64,000 nucleotides of DNA. Source: Symsagittifera roscoffensis (lineage: Eukaryota; Xenacoelomorpha; Acoela; Convolutidae). The notes beneath the pieces were generated by a model. It saw only the letters and a program-made list of their open reading frames with translations. It was not told the origin of the DNA and did not search any database. Shown here piece by piece: positions 10,984 to 23,900 of the stretch (position 1 is its first letter; every line of letters starts with the position of its first letter). The translations under genes and the position numbers were made by a program. The stretch spans positions 9,590,670 to 9,654,669 of the forward strand of contig NC_087062.1 in NCBI RefSeq assembly GCF_963678635.1, in the 5' to 3' direction.

Positions 10984-13900
10984 TACCGGCATTTGAGTAA
11001 AACCGGAAAAAAACAACATTAAACTTCGGTTGGCAAAAAGTACTTTGACACTATTAATTTGTTGACTCAGTGCGAATGCTTCCCATTCACTATTTCAAAC
11101 TAATTCAGGTTTAGCTTTCAAAAATTCGCAAATTAAACCGGCACTTTTTTCAAGCGTGTCAGAACAAAAAGTTGGCTGTGTGACAATCAGTCACTTTCCT
11201 CGGTTCACAGAAAATTTCAAGTTTTATCAACTTTCAGAGAAGTATAGCTTTTAAAATACTTTCAGAGACGTATAGCTTTTAAAACAAGACCATGCTCAAA
11301 AACGCCCTGTAGCAATATCCATATTCAAATACATAATGCTGGAAGATTCAGCAATTTCCATCTGTTTCACAGTTTTGCAAGCAAATCATCGAACAACAGT
11401 TCAGATTCTGATTCGACTCTTTAGGACTTTTTTGATTCTTTTTGACCGTGTTTGACTCGTGATCTGGTCCTGCCTGACCTTTGATTTCACTTTGCTCTAC
11501 CAAAGCCTGGATTCAACAATTTTTGCTTCATGATTAATTCGTTTTTAAAAATTTGGGTAGCAATATTACAAACAAATCAGGGTAGAAGATCCATCACAAA
11601 TCAGTTGGGCTCGTCTCTTTTGAATGTATTTTTGACTATCTTAACTTTTCCCAGCAGTTTTTTCTTGAACGCTAGTATAGGCTGATGAAAAGGTACCATC
11701 AGCACCAGCACCAACATTGAATTCACAAATCCGAAACTGAGTCTGAATACCGACCTCTTTGATTTATCAAGAATTTTTCAAAAAAAAAATGCATTTCGCT
11801 GCTATCAAAATTTTAACACACATTCTGTTTATTGTTCATTGTCTAAAAGAACAACTTCAACCATCTTTACTAGAACAAAAAAGGCAAGGAGATTGTATGA
11901 TTCGTTCTTTCCATATAGGGAAAATGTATCGTGAGCATTTTCGGTCATCCCGGGTAGTTTGACTGGCTTCGTAACGTTCAAAAGTCATCGAGAAAAAGTA
12001 AAAACAAAACAATATTCTAATACATGCCTGCATGCTTTGGTGAGTGTTCAAACCAACCTTTTCTATAGAGAAATCAAAGCTGCTAGATGAATGGGTTTGA
12101 GCGTTTCGGAGCTTTGACCATTTCGTGTCAAATTTCCCTTTATCCTTCAGAATTAACTATACACAGTGTACAGAGTGCCATTACAAAACAAAGTACATAC
12201 CTCAAGCCGCACTTTGGAATAGATTTTGAAGGGTCTAAATTTTTTTCGCAACCTGAAAATCCATTTAAAATGTCTGTTTTGAACTGTTTTTCGAGAAAAA
12301 ATACCTTAGGCCGAATTATTGCGATGCTTATTTTTTTTATTTCTGGATCAATTTTCTCCTTCAGGTGTGCCGCTAAACTGTAATCTTAAGTTCAAAGAGG
12401 CCTCAGTCCACGAAGAACACTCTCTGCAAGAAGCCACGAATAATTGTATTGAAAAAGCGATCCGTCGTATCCATGAACATTCTCTGATATGGTAAAATAA
12501 GACTCTAATATTCCAGTAGCATCATTCCACCAAGTCTTTTTCATTGTCGCATCTTCTCAAACTCTCGTTTTTAAATACAAACAAGACTGCTCGTATCAGG
12601 GCAAAGCCCTGAATGTTCCGCCTGCCTTTTCAGGTTTATCGAGCAGTAGTAACATAAAAAAATTAAAAATAATATAAAAAATGAAATTTTTTTTCCTAAA
12701 ATTTGAAAATTCTTATGAAAATCATCACCCCACACGCCATATAAAGTACAAAAGGATAGATTTTGCTCCTTGTAACAAAACAATTATGGCAAATAAGCTT
12801 ATTTCAACCAATTTGGATTGATTTAAAAGACGGATTAAATCTCCGCTTACGCGTTAACAGCGCGAAATATATCGCGCGTTAATTGTCCCAAATTGGCCAA
12901 AATGGCAATCTTTAAACCCTCATAACTTCACAAAAAATGATCACAGGTGAAATATCTTATCAAATTTAAGCTCAGGACAACAATACCTTTTGAATGATAT
13001 AAAAAAAATTCTGTCAAAAATGGCTAGTTAAAAAGTCGAAATTTGTCTGAAGAAAAAAAAACCCCATCCGAGTCCGAGCACAAACATTCCGTCACTTTTG
13101 TATCGAAAGTTGGAACAATTATATCTATTTTTTTTAAATTAAAGAATATTTTTTGTTTTTGCGTTTAAAAAAAATAATTTGTTTCCAAACGATATCTAGT
13201 TAATGATATCCCGTGTCAAACAGAGGCTCCTATCCTAAATAGAAAGTTTAAATGAATAATTTAAGAATAGTTTAAGAAAAGTGAAAACAAATCGATTAAA
13301 ATGGATTTTCGTGGTCTAAAATGTTGTAAATATGAAACTTAATAATATAAAAAAATTAAATTGAACAACAAGTAAGCAACGTAACCAACTTTAGTTTAAA
13401 AGGTAGAAAAGGCTTTATGTGCGTTGATATTCGAATCTCAATAAAGTGGAAAAAAATCAGTTATAATTTTTTTTCATTGTCAGTTTCCACAAAAAAGAAA
13501 AAAATCAATTATAATGGATGAAAAAAGGATTTTGTTGCCTTGAAAAATAGTAATTTTATAATCCAGTTTTAATTAATTACAATCGATTTGTTTTCATTTT
13601 TGTTGACACTCACAAAGAAACTCACTTATAATCGATTTTTATTCATGGAAATAAAACTTGTTTCTGGAAATTTTCGTTTTTCCTGATATTGAATGCATCA
13701 AAAAGCTTGTATCGCAACTTGGAATTACCCCTTTCCCGAAATAAGCTAATTTATGTCAGTTTGTCTTCTGATTTATGATGAAGCTCTTATGGCTACCCGT
13801 ACCCAGTAAATTTTCTAAAACAGATCTGAAATAATCTTTTTCAGATCTAAATTTCAGATCTGAAGTTAAATTTTTTCTTGATTAGTTCAGATCTGAAAAA

Positions 13901-14752
13901 TCAATGATTCTGACAAATTGCTTTTTTTTTTTTTGTATTTGATAGCTTCTTATAGCTAATAGCGGGTATTCAGCAAAGTCTCAAGCTGGACACTGCTTCT
14001 AACAGTTTTTGAAAACTTTTTAACACAGTTGAACAAGAAATTTAGTTCGAAAAAAACTGTTTGTGAAAATAGTCGGAAGTTTTTTTTAAAAGCCCGTTTT
14101 TTTTTGAGTAGCAGACCAAATGAAACTAATTCCCGTGTCAAAAATATTCTAAGAAATCGCGCTGCACAGTTCTTATGACAATTATTCTCACAGCGAACCT
14201 CATCTGTTTGATGATGTGGCATTCTAGTTTTGTTTGGATTTGAGTGTGCATGAAGTTCTTGTTTACTTGATAGCGACAAAAATGACCGCATAATTTGTCT
14301 GCAGCTTCTCGTATAATGCACTAAGCATCCTTTATTTTTTTAAAATAAAATTTTCTCGACACAGCCGCACTTAATTGTTGTTGATTTGGTATTTTCCTAG
14401 GGAACTGAAGGTGCAAAAAATTTGTTTGAGATCAGGCTTCTGTTGACCTAACTCTTCTAATATTGTTTCTCTTCACCAAACTTTCCTCGATTCCATGTCA
14501 CATAGGGTCAAGTTACAATGTTCCTTCTCAAGAGTTTGAACTTCATATATATTTTGTTTCACTGAATCATATCCCCTTCATCTAATGTACCAAATTTTGT
14601 AGAATTTTGGGTTGATTTATGTCGCATGATTGCGCATTCAAATACCTGTGACTGTCAGTTAGTTTGCTATTAACCATTTTTTTGAATTTTTTCTCTGAGT
14701 TTTTATTTTTTAACGCAAAAAATAGACTATAGAAGCATTTTTTAAGTAAAAT
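10984..14752. other. Intergenic DNA with palindrome clusters
   Basis: No gene is supported. Recognisable items are a near-palindrome around 12850-12883 (TTAACAGCGCG ... CGCGCGTTAA), a group of ATAATCGATT-type motifs at about 13470-13650 and a cluster of CAGATCTGAA motifs at 13822-13893. The 121-codon minus frame at 13956-14321 shows no motif. Confidence 0.5.
13822..13893. repeat. Cluster of TTCAGATCTGAA palindromes (copy 1)
   Basis: Four AGATCT-centred copies, three of them followed by GAA, occur within about 70 bp. The same cluster type recurs at about 40766-40965 and 41565-41685. Confidence 0.65.
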
Positions 14753-14923
14753 TCAAATTATCATCCATTTAATTTTTTTAAGTGAGGCAGTCTGTTCATT
14801 GTTCCACGCCACGGCGTTAAACATGTCTCTGAAAATCTTCCAGAATCTCAACTCTGGGCATTCAGACCTCATCAGCTGAAGTGCTTTCTCAACAACCAAA
14901 CGCATAGCTAAGTAGATTATTAA
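14753..14923 (-). CDS. Tentative last GPCR exon (end of TM7, helix 8, tail)
   Basis: After a weak acceptor CAAGTAG the frame reads LIIYLAMRLVV, then a basic amphipathic stretch with RFWKIFRDMF like helix 8, and stops at 14753. It joins the TM5-TM6 exon in phase 0, giving a TM7 of normal length. The acceptor is poor and an overlapping frame also looks plausible, so this assignment is provisional. Confidence 0.35.
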   Translation of the reverse strand, partial: LIIYLAMRLVVEKALQLMRSECPELRFWKIFRDMFNAVAWNNEQTASLKKIKWMII

Positions 14924-17900
14924 CTACTTGAGAGTTTTCTGGTCCCATCACTGTCCCGACTGTTTGTTTAATCAATGGACTATTGTACTGTGAGTTTTAG
15001 CACTGGAGAAAAATCTTCAGTGCTTCAATATTGCTGGAAATGGGTAGTTTTTTTTCTTGCACTTTCTAAAAATTGATTGATCGATAAGAATTTTCTTTTT
15101 ATAGTACTTTTCTTTCCATAGCAGCCTTTATCTCTTTGATGAAGATGTTGCTTTCTTGTTTTGCGAGGCTACTTGGCTTTTTTGTCGCTTTCAAAAGTTT
15201 GTTGTACCATCAAATAAAAAGCCGCAACTTGGCGCAAATTTTGGATGATTTAAGCGCATAAAATTGACAATCCAGTCAATCTAGTTACATCTGGCTGAAG
15301 AATTTTCGTTGAGAAATTTTTGCAATTTTTGAACGTTTTTTTGCACTCCAATTGCAAAAGCACTGATATCCTATTTCAAATTACCTCTGACGTCAAGACT
15401 TCTATGACTCTCAGCACGTGCACAGGGTCTTACAAGGAACACTAATGTTATCTTTTGTCAATATAAACATGTTACTTCCACCAGTTGAACCTAAAAATGT
15501 CTGAAGGTTTTTTGTCGCTTTTAAAAGATGCACAAAGTTGGAAGAGCTTCTTGCAACATCAACTTTCTTCATAACTTAACGCCACAGTATCAAAGAGATG
15601 AGGGTTGCTGTGTGATGAAAAGGAAGGAAGCTTATAATTGCATGAGAAGGTCCAAAAGATTACTTGGTCTTTTTTTCGGTATCAAAAGAAGCAAGGACTT
15701 TAAGATTGTCATGCACCATCGGTGTCCTACGAAACTAGAACGGAAGATCACCAAATAGATAAGGGAGCTCTGTGAAGGACAGTTATAAGATTTCTGACGC
15801 TTTTAATTTGGGGAAAAGTTGAGTTCTTTTTCACTGAGTTCATTTATTTCAGAAGAACAAAAACCTTCCCTACAAAACTAGTATGCCAGATTGTCAAACC
15901 GACGATGGCGACGGTAAGAACTGGAACGCTCGTAACTCTCTTGACACTGAAAGCAGTTTCTTTTATACTGCCACTCAAAAAAGATTAATTATTACAACTA
16001 AAAAGTCATGTTTTTAACTTGGTCTATGTTCAAAAAGAAGGCTGATGGATCAAGGTTTTGCCCTACGCTTTCTATCAGTAAAAAGATTAAATATAATTTG
16101 TAGGAGGATTGCAAAATACACAAACCGATCCTGTCTATCAATTTATCTAGGAACATCATTGTTATGAACCCTTAATTCAATCAAATCATCAGCATCATTG
16201 TACTTCACCTTTTTTTTTTTTCAATTTTTACATAAATCATCAAAAGCACTCAAAACCTTAGAACACTGAGAAATTATTATTTCAAACTCCAAGCAAGCTG
16301 TTTTGTTCTGCACATTTTTATCTCCATTAAATAGTTTGAACTTCAATTTTGCTATATACACAACCAACCCGCATCCAAGTTTAGGCGTAAGTGATCGATT
16401 ATAACGGATTATTATGATGATTTTTTGACAGTTTTAATTGATTATAATTACCAAAATTGGGTGTTTAAATGATTTATAATTGATTATAATTGTGATATTT
16501 TCCAAGAGATTAATATCTCTTATAACCGATTATAATTGATAATAGATCTTACAAAAAGCCCTTAAAATCAATTATACTCGATTATAAATGATTATAATCT
16601 CTTATTTTGCCGACCAAAATTTTGTCAATTCAAAACTATATTCGAATTATATCTGATGGGTTATTATTTTTGTGTCAATAAGAAAATCTCTCAAAGAGAG
16701 ATCTCTTGAACACTTTGTTTCATCTGAACACAAAGTTTTACCGTGAAACAAAAACTTCATAGAGATCCTTTCATATGAGTCGAAAGGTTGCCGCGGTGAA
16801 TGAAAAATAAATATTCCGAATCAAACTTGAAACTAAATCAATTTGCTGATGTTTTAGTGTTTAAAAAAGCTTAAAATACAACTCTAATGGGAAAGAAATG
16901 AAAAAAAAACTTATAATTTTGAATTAATTGTAAAAACTTTAAAAATATTTTTCTCATTTTTCTTAGGAACCAACGTCCACAAAAACCATAAAATATAAGC
17001 AATTTAGATGCATTTTCGAAGACAAAATGGACAAACAAAAGGACTTATAACCAATTATAATAGATTATAATGGATTTTTGTGCTAAAATAAAAAACTAGA
17101 AATTTGAATAAAAATAGTGGATTATAATCAATTATAATCGATTATAATTAATTATAAATTAATTTTAAAAAGAGATTATAATCGATTATTATTTGAATAA
17201 AATCGATTGTTTCTCAATTTTAGTAAGAATGGTACTTAAATCGTAATATAATCGACTATTAATACTTGAAACTGGATGCGGGATATGCTGTTTATTTGAA
17301 AAATGAATTCATCCTTTTGATTATACATACACCTGAAGTACAATCCTTATAATATCAACACTCGTTCAATAATCACCAAAACTTATTGATTCATGTCCAA
17401 ATGGTTTTTTACCCAAACCAAAAAACTGTTTTTTTTTGTCATAACTTCCGATGAACACCCGGGGTGACCAAATGTCGCTATCTTAGAATTTTTCATAAAA
17501 AAATCTCACAACTTCTTACAAGTTAGGCTCTAAGAAAATGACCAAATAGAGACTCTTTTAAAAGAAAGTTGTAAGATAGGGAATTTTTTTATGAAAAGTT
17601 GTAAGATAGGAATTTGACCTTCAAAAACTTTGATTTTTTACCTTTTTTATTTATAAAATATTCTTACTACCAATTTGAAAGTTCTTCGCTTTCGCAGAGT
17701 AAAAAAACGGAAATTATTAGGCAAAAAGACGCGTTTTGCTGCCGGAGGTTACCCAAAAACTCACTAACTTTGTGCAGTTAGTTTTTTGCTGATTCCAAGA
17801 AATTTTGTCAAATTATACGTGAACCCTACAACACGTCCAAAATTAGTTTTTTTTTATCTCTAAAATAATTTTGAACCGCAAATACATTGAAGTAGGAGAT

Positions 17901-20900
17901 TTATTGAATCAAAATTTCAATCTTTGTGTTTCGGAATGCAAAAAAGAAATTTCTTCCATGTAAAAATAAACACTTCGCATGACAATAAATCAGTTACAAA
18001 AAAGCAAAATAAATTTAAAAGTTCAAGCCTTCAAAGTCCAGCAAGTAATAGTATGTTTATTTATATGCTTCTGTTTCAACTATTTCTTCTGACATTGTAG
18101 GAGAGGAATCTCCAGAAACTAAGAGCAAACAACGCTTTATTATACAAAAAATATCAGGACCTACCTAGGCAGCCCACATTTTTATGCTCTACAAAGTCGC
18201 CAAAGTTAATTACCCTACTTTTTGGGTTAAAAAATACTATAAAACTATACTACATATAAACAGGCCACGAAGGCGTTTTTAAGCCTTTTTTTTGGAAAAT
18301 TTTGACCAAAAAGGGCGTTTTTTTTGGCGCGCGCTCCTCCCTCAAACTTAGCGTTCTTTTGGCGGCAAAGGCGCCTTAAGAAAAATTTTAGGGTCAGTCC
18401 GCCAAAAAAGTATATCTGAAATTAGTACAAAGGCGGACCCTTTGGGTCTACAGAAAGTCGAAAATACCTTCGTAAATTGAAAATTTTTTTTTCTTAAATA
18501 GCTGATTATATGTATTAAATCAGAACAAATCGGGAAGAGAGGGGTTTTTTCTTACCTTATCATTTAAGGCTATAATATGATAAAAAAATTGGGATATAAA
18601 TTACGCGCAATCAAATTGTTAGTTTTTTTTATGATTCGGGTGAAATTCAATCTTATGATAGACAGTTTTTATGTGCAAATTCATATCCGACTACAAGTCG
18701 GAAGAGGAAAAAAAACTTATTTTTTTCGTTCTTGAAAAAAAAATTAACTCGTGGAATTTATTTTTGGCGTAGATGCGAAAAAAAGTTCAAACTGTCATCT
18801 TTATCACTCCCACCATGCCTGCTTTTATTTGATTCTGCATTTCTTTGCCGCTGAAGTCGTAAAACAGAACATGAGGTAGCACCAAAACTACCCACGAGAA
18901 CAAAATACACGCAAACGCTTTGGTTAACAGCGCACTTCTTGTAATTGTTTGCGAACCACTGAGAGTTTTGTAGCACCGCCAGTAGAGAAAACTGCACGTG
19001 AACACCAGCAATATGTTTAATACAACTCGACAATAGTTCATCGAAACATCAGCTGTGAAGCTGTGAATTATTTTTTTATGTGTATTATGCAGAAAGTTAA
19101 ATTATTTTCATCTGAGCAAATTCGTCAGTATTCAAATATGTATTTTTCCAAATAGACCAATTTAATGGTTAAAAAATGTATCATTCAGTATCAATATCCT
19201 TTGTTTTTTGGTACACCAAGGTATCCGAATTATGGTTCAAAAAAACCTTCCATATCAGACAAATTTGACTATTAAAATTTGTGCAGTTAGATAATTTATT
19301 CAATCATTTTTAAGTATAGGTATCCGCGTAACTCACTCCTCAAAACAATTTGAGCAGGAACCGCCCTGAAATTACACATTTTTTATATTGAGAGGCCAAA
19401 TTGTGCACTGAATAGGCGCACAATTTGATTCTACAGGTCATTGGAATCCAGAGAACTGTCTTTAAACATACAACAAAAAAATGGGCTTTCCACTTACGAG
19501 ACTTCCGCGGACTCCGCTAAATCTGTTTCTGACCTGTTGTGGAATCCGCATACAATTTACAAAATACAGTTTAGCCTCGTAATATAAGACTATTCAGCAA
19601 CACCCGACCCAGGTTGACAAAATTTGCTGACTACTAATGAAAAATAAGAATAGCAAAACTCGTTTAACAACGATACTAAGACAGACGTATTAGGGTTAGG
19701 ACGTATTAGGGTATTGAAAATTTTCGTTAAGAAGTTTGGGTTGGATTAATAAAAAAACGCGAATTAACGACCAGCGATTTCCAGTTCCAAAAGCCGTTGC
19801 GCTTTTGATGTTATGAATTCATAAACAAGATTGAATCTAACAACCTGAAATGGTATGAAGGGTAAACTGAAACTATTTGACATGATCCTTGAAAGTTAGC
19901 GATGAAATGTATTGATGATTCTAGTAAATATATTGATATGTATTTTTTTTTGCATCAAAAAACAGGATCATTGGTCGGAAAATAGCAACATGAAAAAGTA
20001 ACAACAAATTTGGTACAAACACAACAAATTCTAATCGGTTGAAAATGAGCACTTCGAGTTTTAAGATGATGAGATTTTAATTTTCTAAACTGATTGTTGA
20101 ATGTAGATTAAAGCATCTTATGGAGCGGCCTCTGGCTAATGGATAACTGCAGCAACAATTGAACAATAACAGTGTTAACAAAACCACGGTACAAATCAAC
20201 TCAGAATCTAGGTTTCAAGTGGAAGCGTTTTTAATTAACAGTGTTGCGAAGATCAGGGTATAAATCAACTCAGAATCTAGGTTTCAATTGCAAGCGTTTT
20301 TATTTAAAAGTGCTTACAAGACCAGGGTGCAAATCAACTCAGAATCTAGATTTCAAATGCAAGGGTTTTTACTTAACAGTGTTAACAAGACCAAGGTACA
20401 AATCAACTCAGAATCTAGGTTTCAAATGGAAGCGTTTTTATTTAACAGTGTTAACAAGACCAGGGTACAAATCAACTCAGAATCTAGGTTTCAAATGGAA
20501 GCGTTTTTATTTAACAGTGTTGCGAAGACCAGGGTACAAATCAACTCAGAATCTAGGTTTCAAGTTCACGGGTTTTTAGTTAACTGTGTTCGAAGATCTG
20601 GATATAATTCAACTCAGAATCTAGATTTTGAGTACAGGAGTTTTTATTCAACAGTGCTACAAAGATCTGCATATAAATCAACTCAGAATCTAGGTTTCAA
20701 GTGCAACCTTGTTTTTAACAGTGTTACGAAGATCTGGTTATAAATAATTCAGAATCTAGGTTTCATGTGCCTGCATTTTTTTAAAACAGTGTTAAGAAGA
20801 CCAGGGTATAAATCAACGCACAATCTAGCTTTCAAGTGCAAGCCTTTTTTAAACAGTGTTACAATGATCTGGTTATAAATAATTCAGAATCTAGGTTTCA

Positions 20901-23900
20901 TGTGCCTGCATTTTTTTTAAACAGTGTTACGAAGACCAGGGTATAAATCAACGCACAATCTAGCTTTCAAGTGCAAGCCTTTTTTAAACAGTGTTACAAT
21001 GATCTGGTTATAAATCAACTCAGAATCTGGGTTTCATGTGCCAGCGTTTTTATTTAGCACTATTACGAAGATCTGGATATAAATAAACTCAGAAGCTAGT
21101 TTTCGAGTGCAAGCTTATTAAAACTAGTTATGAATATCTGGATATAACCCAACTCAGTGTCTAGGTTTTAACTGCAAGCTTTTTGTACTAACAGTTTTAC
21201 GAAGACCAGGGTACAAATCAACTCAGAGTCTAGGTTTTAAGGAGCGTTTAATTAAATTGTGTTGCGAAGATCAAGGTATAAATCAACTCAGAATACAGGT
21301 TTCAATTGCAAGCGTTTTTATTTAAAAGTGTTAACAAGACCAGGGTACCAATCAACTCAGCATCTAGGTTTCAAATGCAAGGGTTTTTGCTTAACAGTTT
21401 TAACAAGACCAGGGTAAAAATCAACTCAAAATCTAGGTTTTAAGTACAGTAGTTTTTATTTAACAGTGCTACAAAGATCTGGAAATGAATCAACTGGAAT
21501 CTAGGTTTCAAGTGCAACCCTTTTTTTAACAGTGTGAGGAAGATCTGGTTATAAATCAACTCAGAATCTAGGTTTCATTTGTCTGCGTTTTTATTTAATA
21601 GTGTTACGACGACCAGGGAAAAAATCGACTCATAATCTAGCTTTTAAGTGCAAGCTTTTTTCAAACAGTGTTACGAAGATCTGGTTATCAATCAACTCAG
21701 AATCTAGGTTTAAGTGGCCTGCGTTTTATTTAACAGTGTTACGAAGACAAGGGTATAAATTAACTCATAATCTAGCTTTCAAGTGCAAGCCTTTTTTAAA
21801 CAGTGTTACAAAGATCTGGTTTTAAATCAACTCAAAATCTAGGTTACATGTGCCTGCGTTTTATTTAGCACTATTACGAAGATCTAGATTTAAATCAACT
21901 CAGTAGCTAGGTTTCGAGTGCATGCTTAATAATACTAGTTACAAATATCTGGATATAACTCAACTCAGAGTCTAAGTTTTAAGTGCAAGCTTTTTGTACT
22001 AACAGTTTTACGAAGATCAGGGTACAAATCAACTCAGAGTCTAGGTTTTAAGGGCAAGCGTTTAATTAAACTGTGTTACGAAGATCAAGGTATAAATCAA
22101 CTCAGAATCTAGGTTTCAATTGCAATCGTTTTTATTTAAAAGTGTTAACAAGACCAGGGTTTCAATCAACTCAGAATCTAGGTTTCAAATTCAAGGGCTT
22201 TTGCTTAACAGTATTAACAAAAACAGGGTACAAATCAACTCAAGTCTTTTTAAAACAAGTTACGAATATCTGGATTTAACTCAACTCAGAGTCTATATTT
22301 TAAGTGCAAGCTTTTTGTACTAACAGTTTTACAAAGATGAGGGTACAAATCAACTCAGAGTCTAGGTTTTAAGGGCAAGTGTTTAATTAAGCTGTGTTAC
22401 GAAGATCAAGGTATATATCAACTCAGAGTCTAGATTTCAAGTGTAAGCGTTTTTATTTGCTTCAAGATTTTTGTTCGAGTCTCGACGAGCTGCCTTGTTT
22501 GCTGTCCACTTTATAATTTGTCTGAAGTGATAGATTTTCTTAAACTCTCCACTGTATCCATAATTGATGACGTATAAATTTTCAGTTCGATGAGGAAATT
22601 TCTCAGTCTTCAGATAGCCTTTTAAGACTGACAGTGGAATCAAACTTTTTTCTCAGGTTCACGAATCAAGTTTTACTGTTTATCACCGCCGATCAGCAGA
22701 CCATTTGATTTGGTTCATTTTTGCCAGCACGGACATTTCATTTTTGTTTATAATATTTTCCAGAGGAATTTATGACTACAATCTGAATTTGAAATACACT
22801 TTTTTTAATCACTTTGGGCTAATACTGGAATTGACAGAAGGTGATGGCCATGAACTTTGACAAGTTAGATTTAATAACACCAGATTTGGTAAAAAATAAT
22901 CCGAACAGAACACAAGACACAAGGGAAAAGAACTTGATTTAATTCTCGATCGAACAAGAACTGCTCAGAAGATTTACAAGAACTAACAAAATTTACTAGC
23001 AAAAATTAGGAAAAAATATTTCCTTTAATTAAGATTCTGCTTAATTCGATTATAATCTCAATTGTGTACTTCTCAAATTTATAAAAAAAATTTAACCAAT
23101 TAATCGGAACTCAAATTTTAATAATCCTGATTGTTTTCTCGTAACACTAAAAACAAATTGTAATTCCGCATCAAAAGGTATTCCTAAAAAGTCAGTGGCA
23201 TTTGGTCACATTGAAAAATAGGACTCTAAATTAATGGTAGCAAGAGGTAGTTTGTTTGCAAAGAGTTAAAATTGAAAAGGTTCATTCCAAAAGGGATTGA
23301 ATATATTTGATAGATTATATCCACTTGTTGGCCAAACGGTAACATATTTTTGTTGATTATTTTTGTTGAAAGAAAAATCCGATCACCCTTATTTGATCTC
23401 CATAACAATAAATCCACATTGACACGATCAGACGACACAATAAAAAAAGAACAGACAAATTGACGAGTGAATCGACGTTGATAGAAGAACAACTGCATGT
23501 TCAGGCCGGGGATGGCATGAAAATAAATCGATGGATTTTGATTGATATAAGAAAAATGGACAGTTACGATCAAAAATTTGTTCGCACATACGATAGAACA
23601 AATCATTTGATAGAGAAAAAAAGAAGATCTTGTCAATTGAAAGCAGAATTGAAAAACTTTACAAATGCGTAGTTAAAATGGAAGAGAAATCACAACAGAT
23701 TGACGTCAAAGTGGGATACAAACAACAAACTGAAAAAACCGACAACATGTAATCCATAACGTTACACGAGGACTTCAAGGGTATTTTGACGATACTGGCA
23801 AGGCCAAAATGCTTACAGGTAATGAATCTCAATTAAGCTCATTCAACGACTGAGTCAACGACGTGACTCCATAGAAACTTTGTTGCATCCCAGCAACCAA

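Noticed and set aside
18758-19033. 91-codon minus-strand frame overlapping the TM5-TM6 exon
   Set aside because: An alternative frame over the same DNA; the other frame gives clear TM5 and TM6 helices.
20241-22323. Plus-strand frames with repeating 23-residue peptides
   Set aside because: They are read-throughs of the 69-bp satellite and occur in more than one frame; the same applies to the copies at 26132-28301 and 32111-33942.
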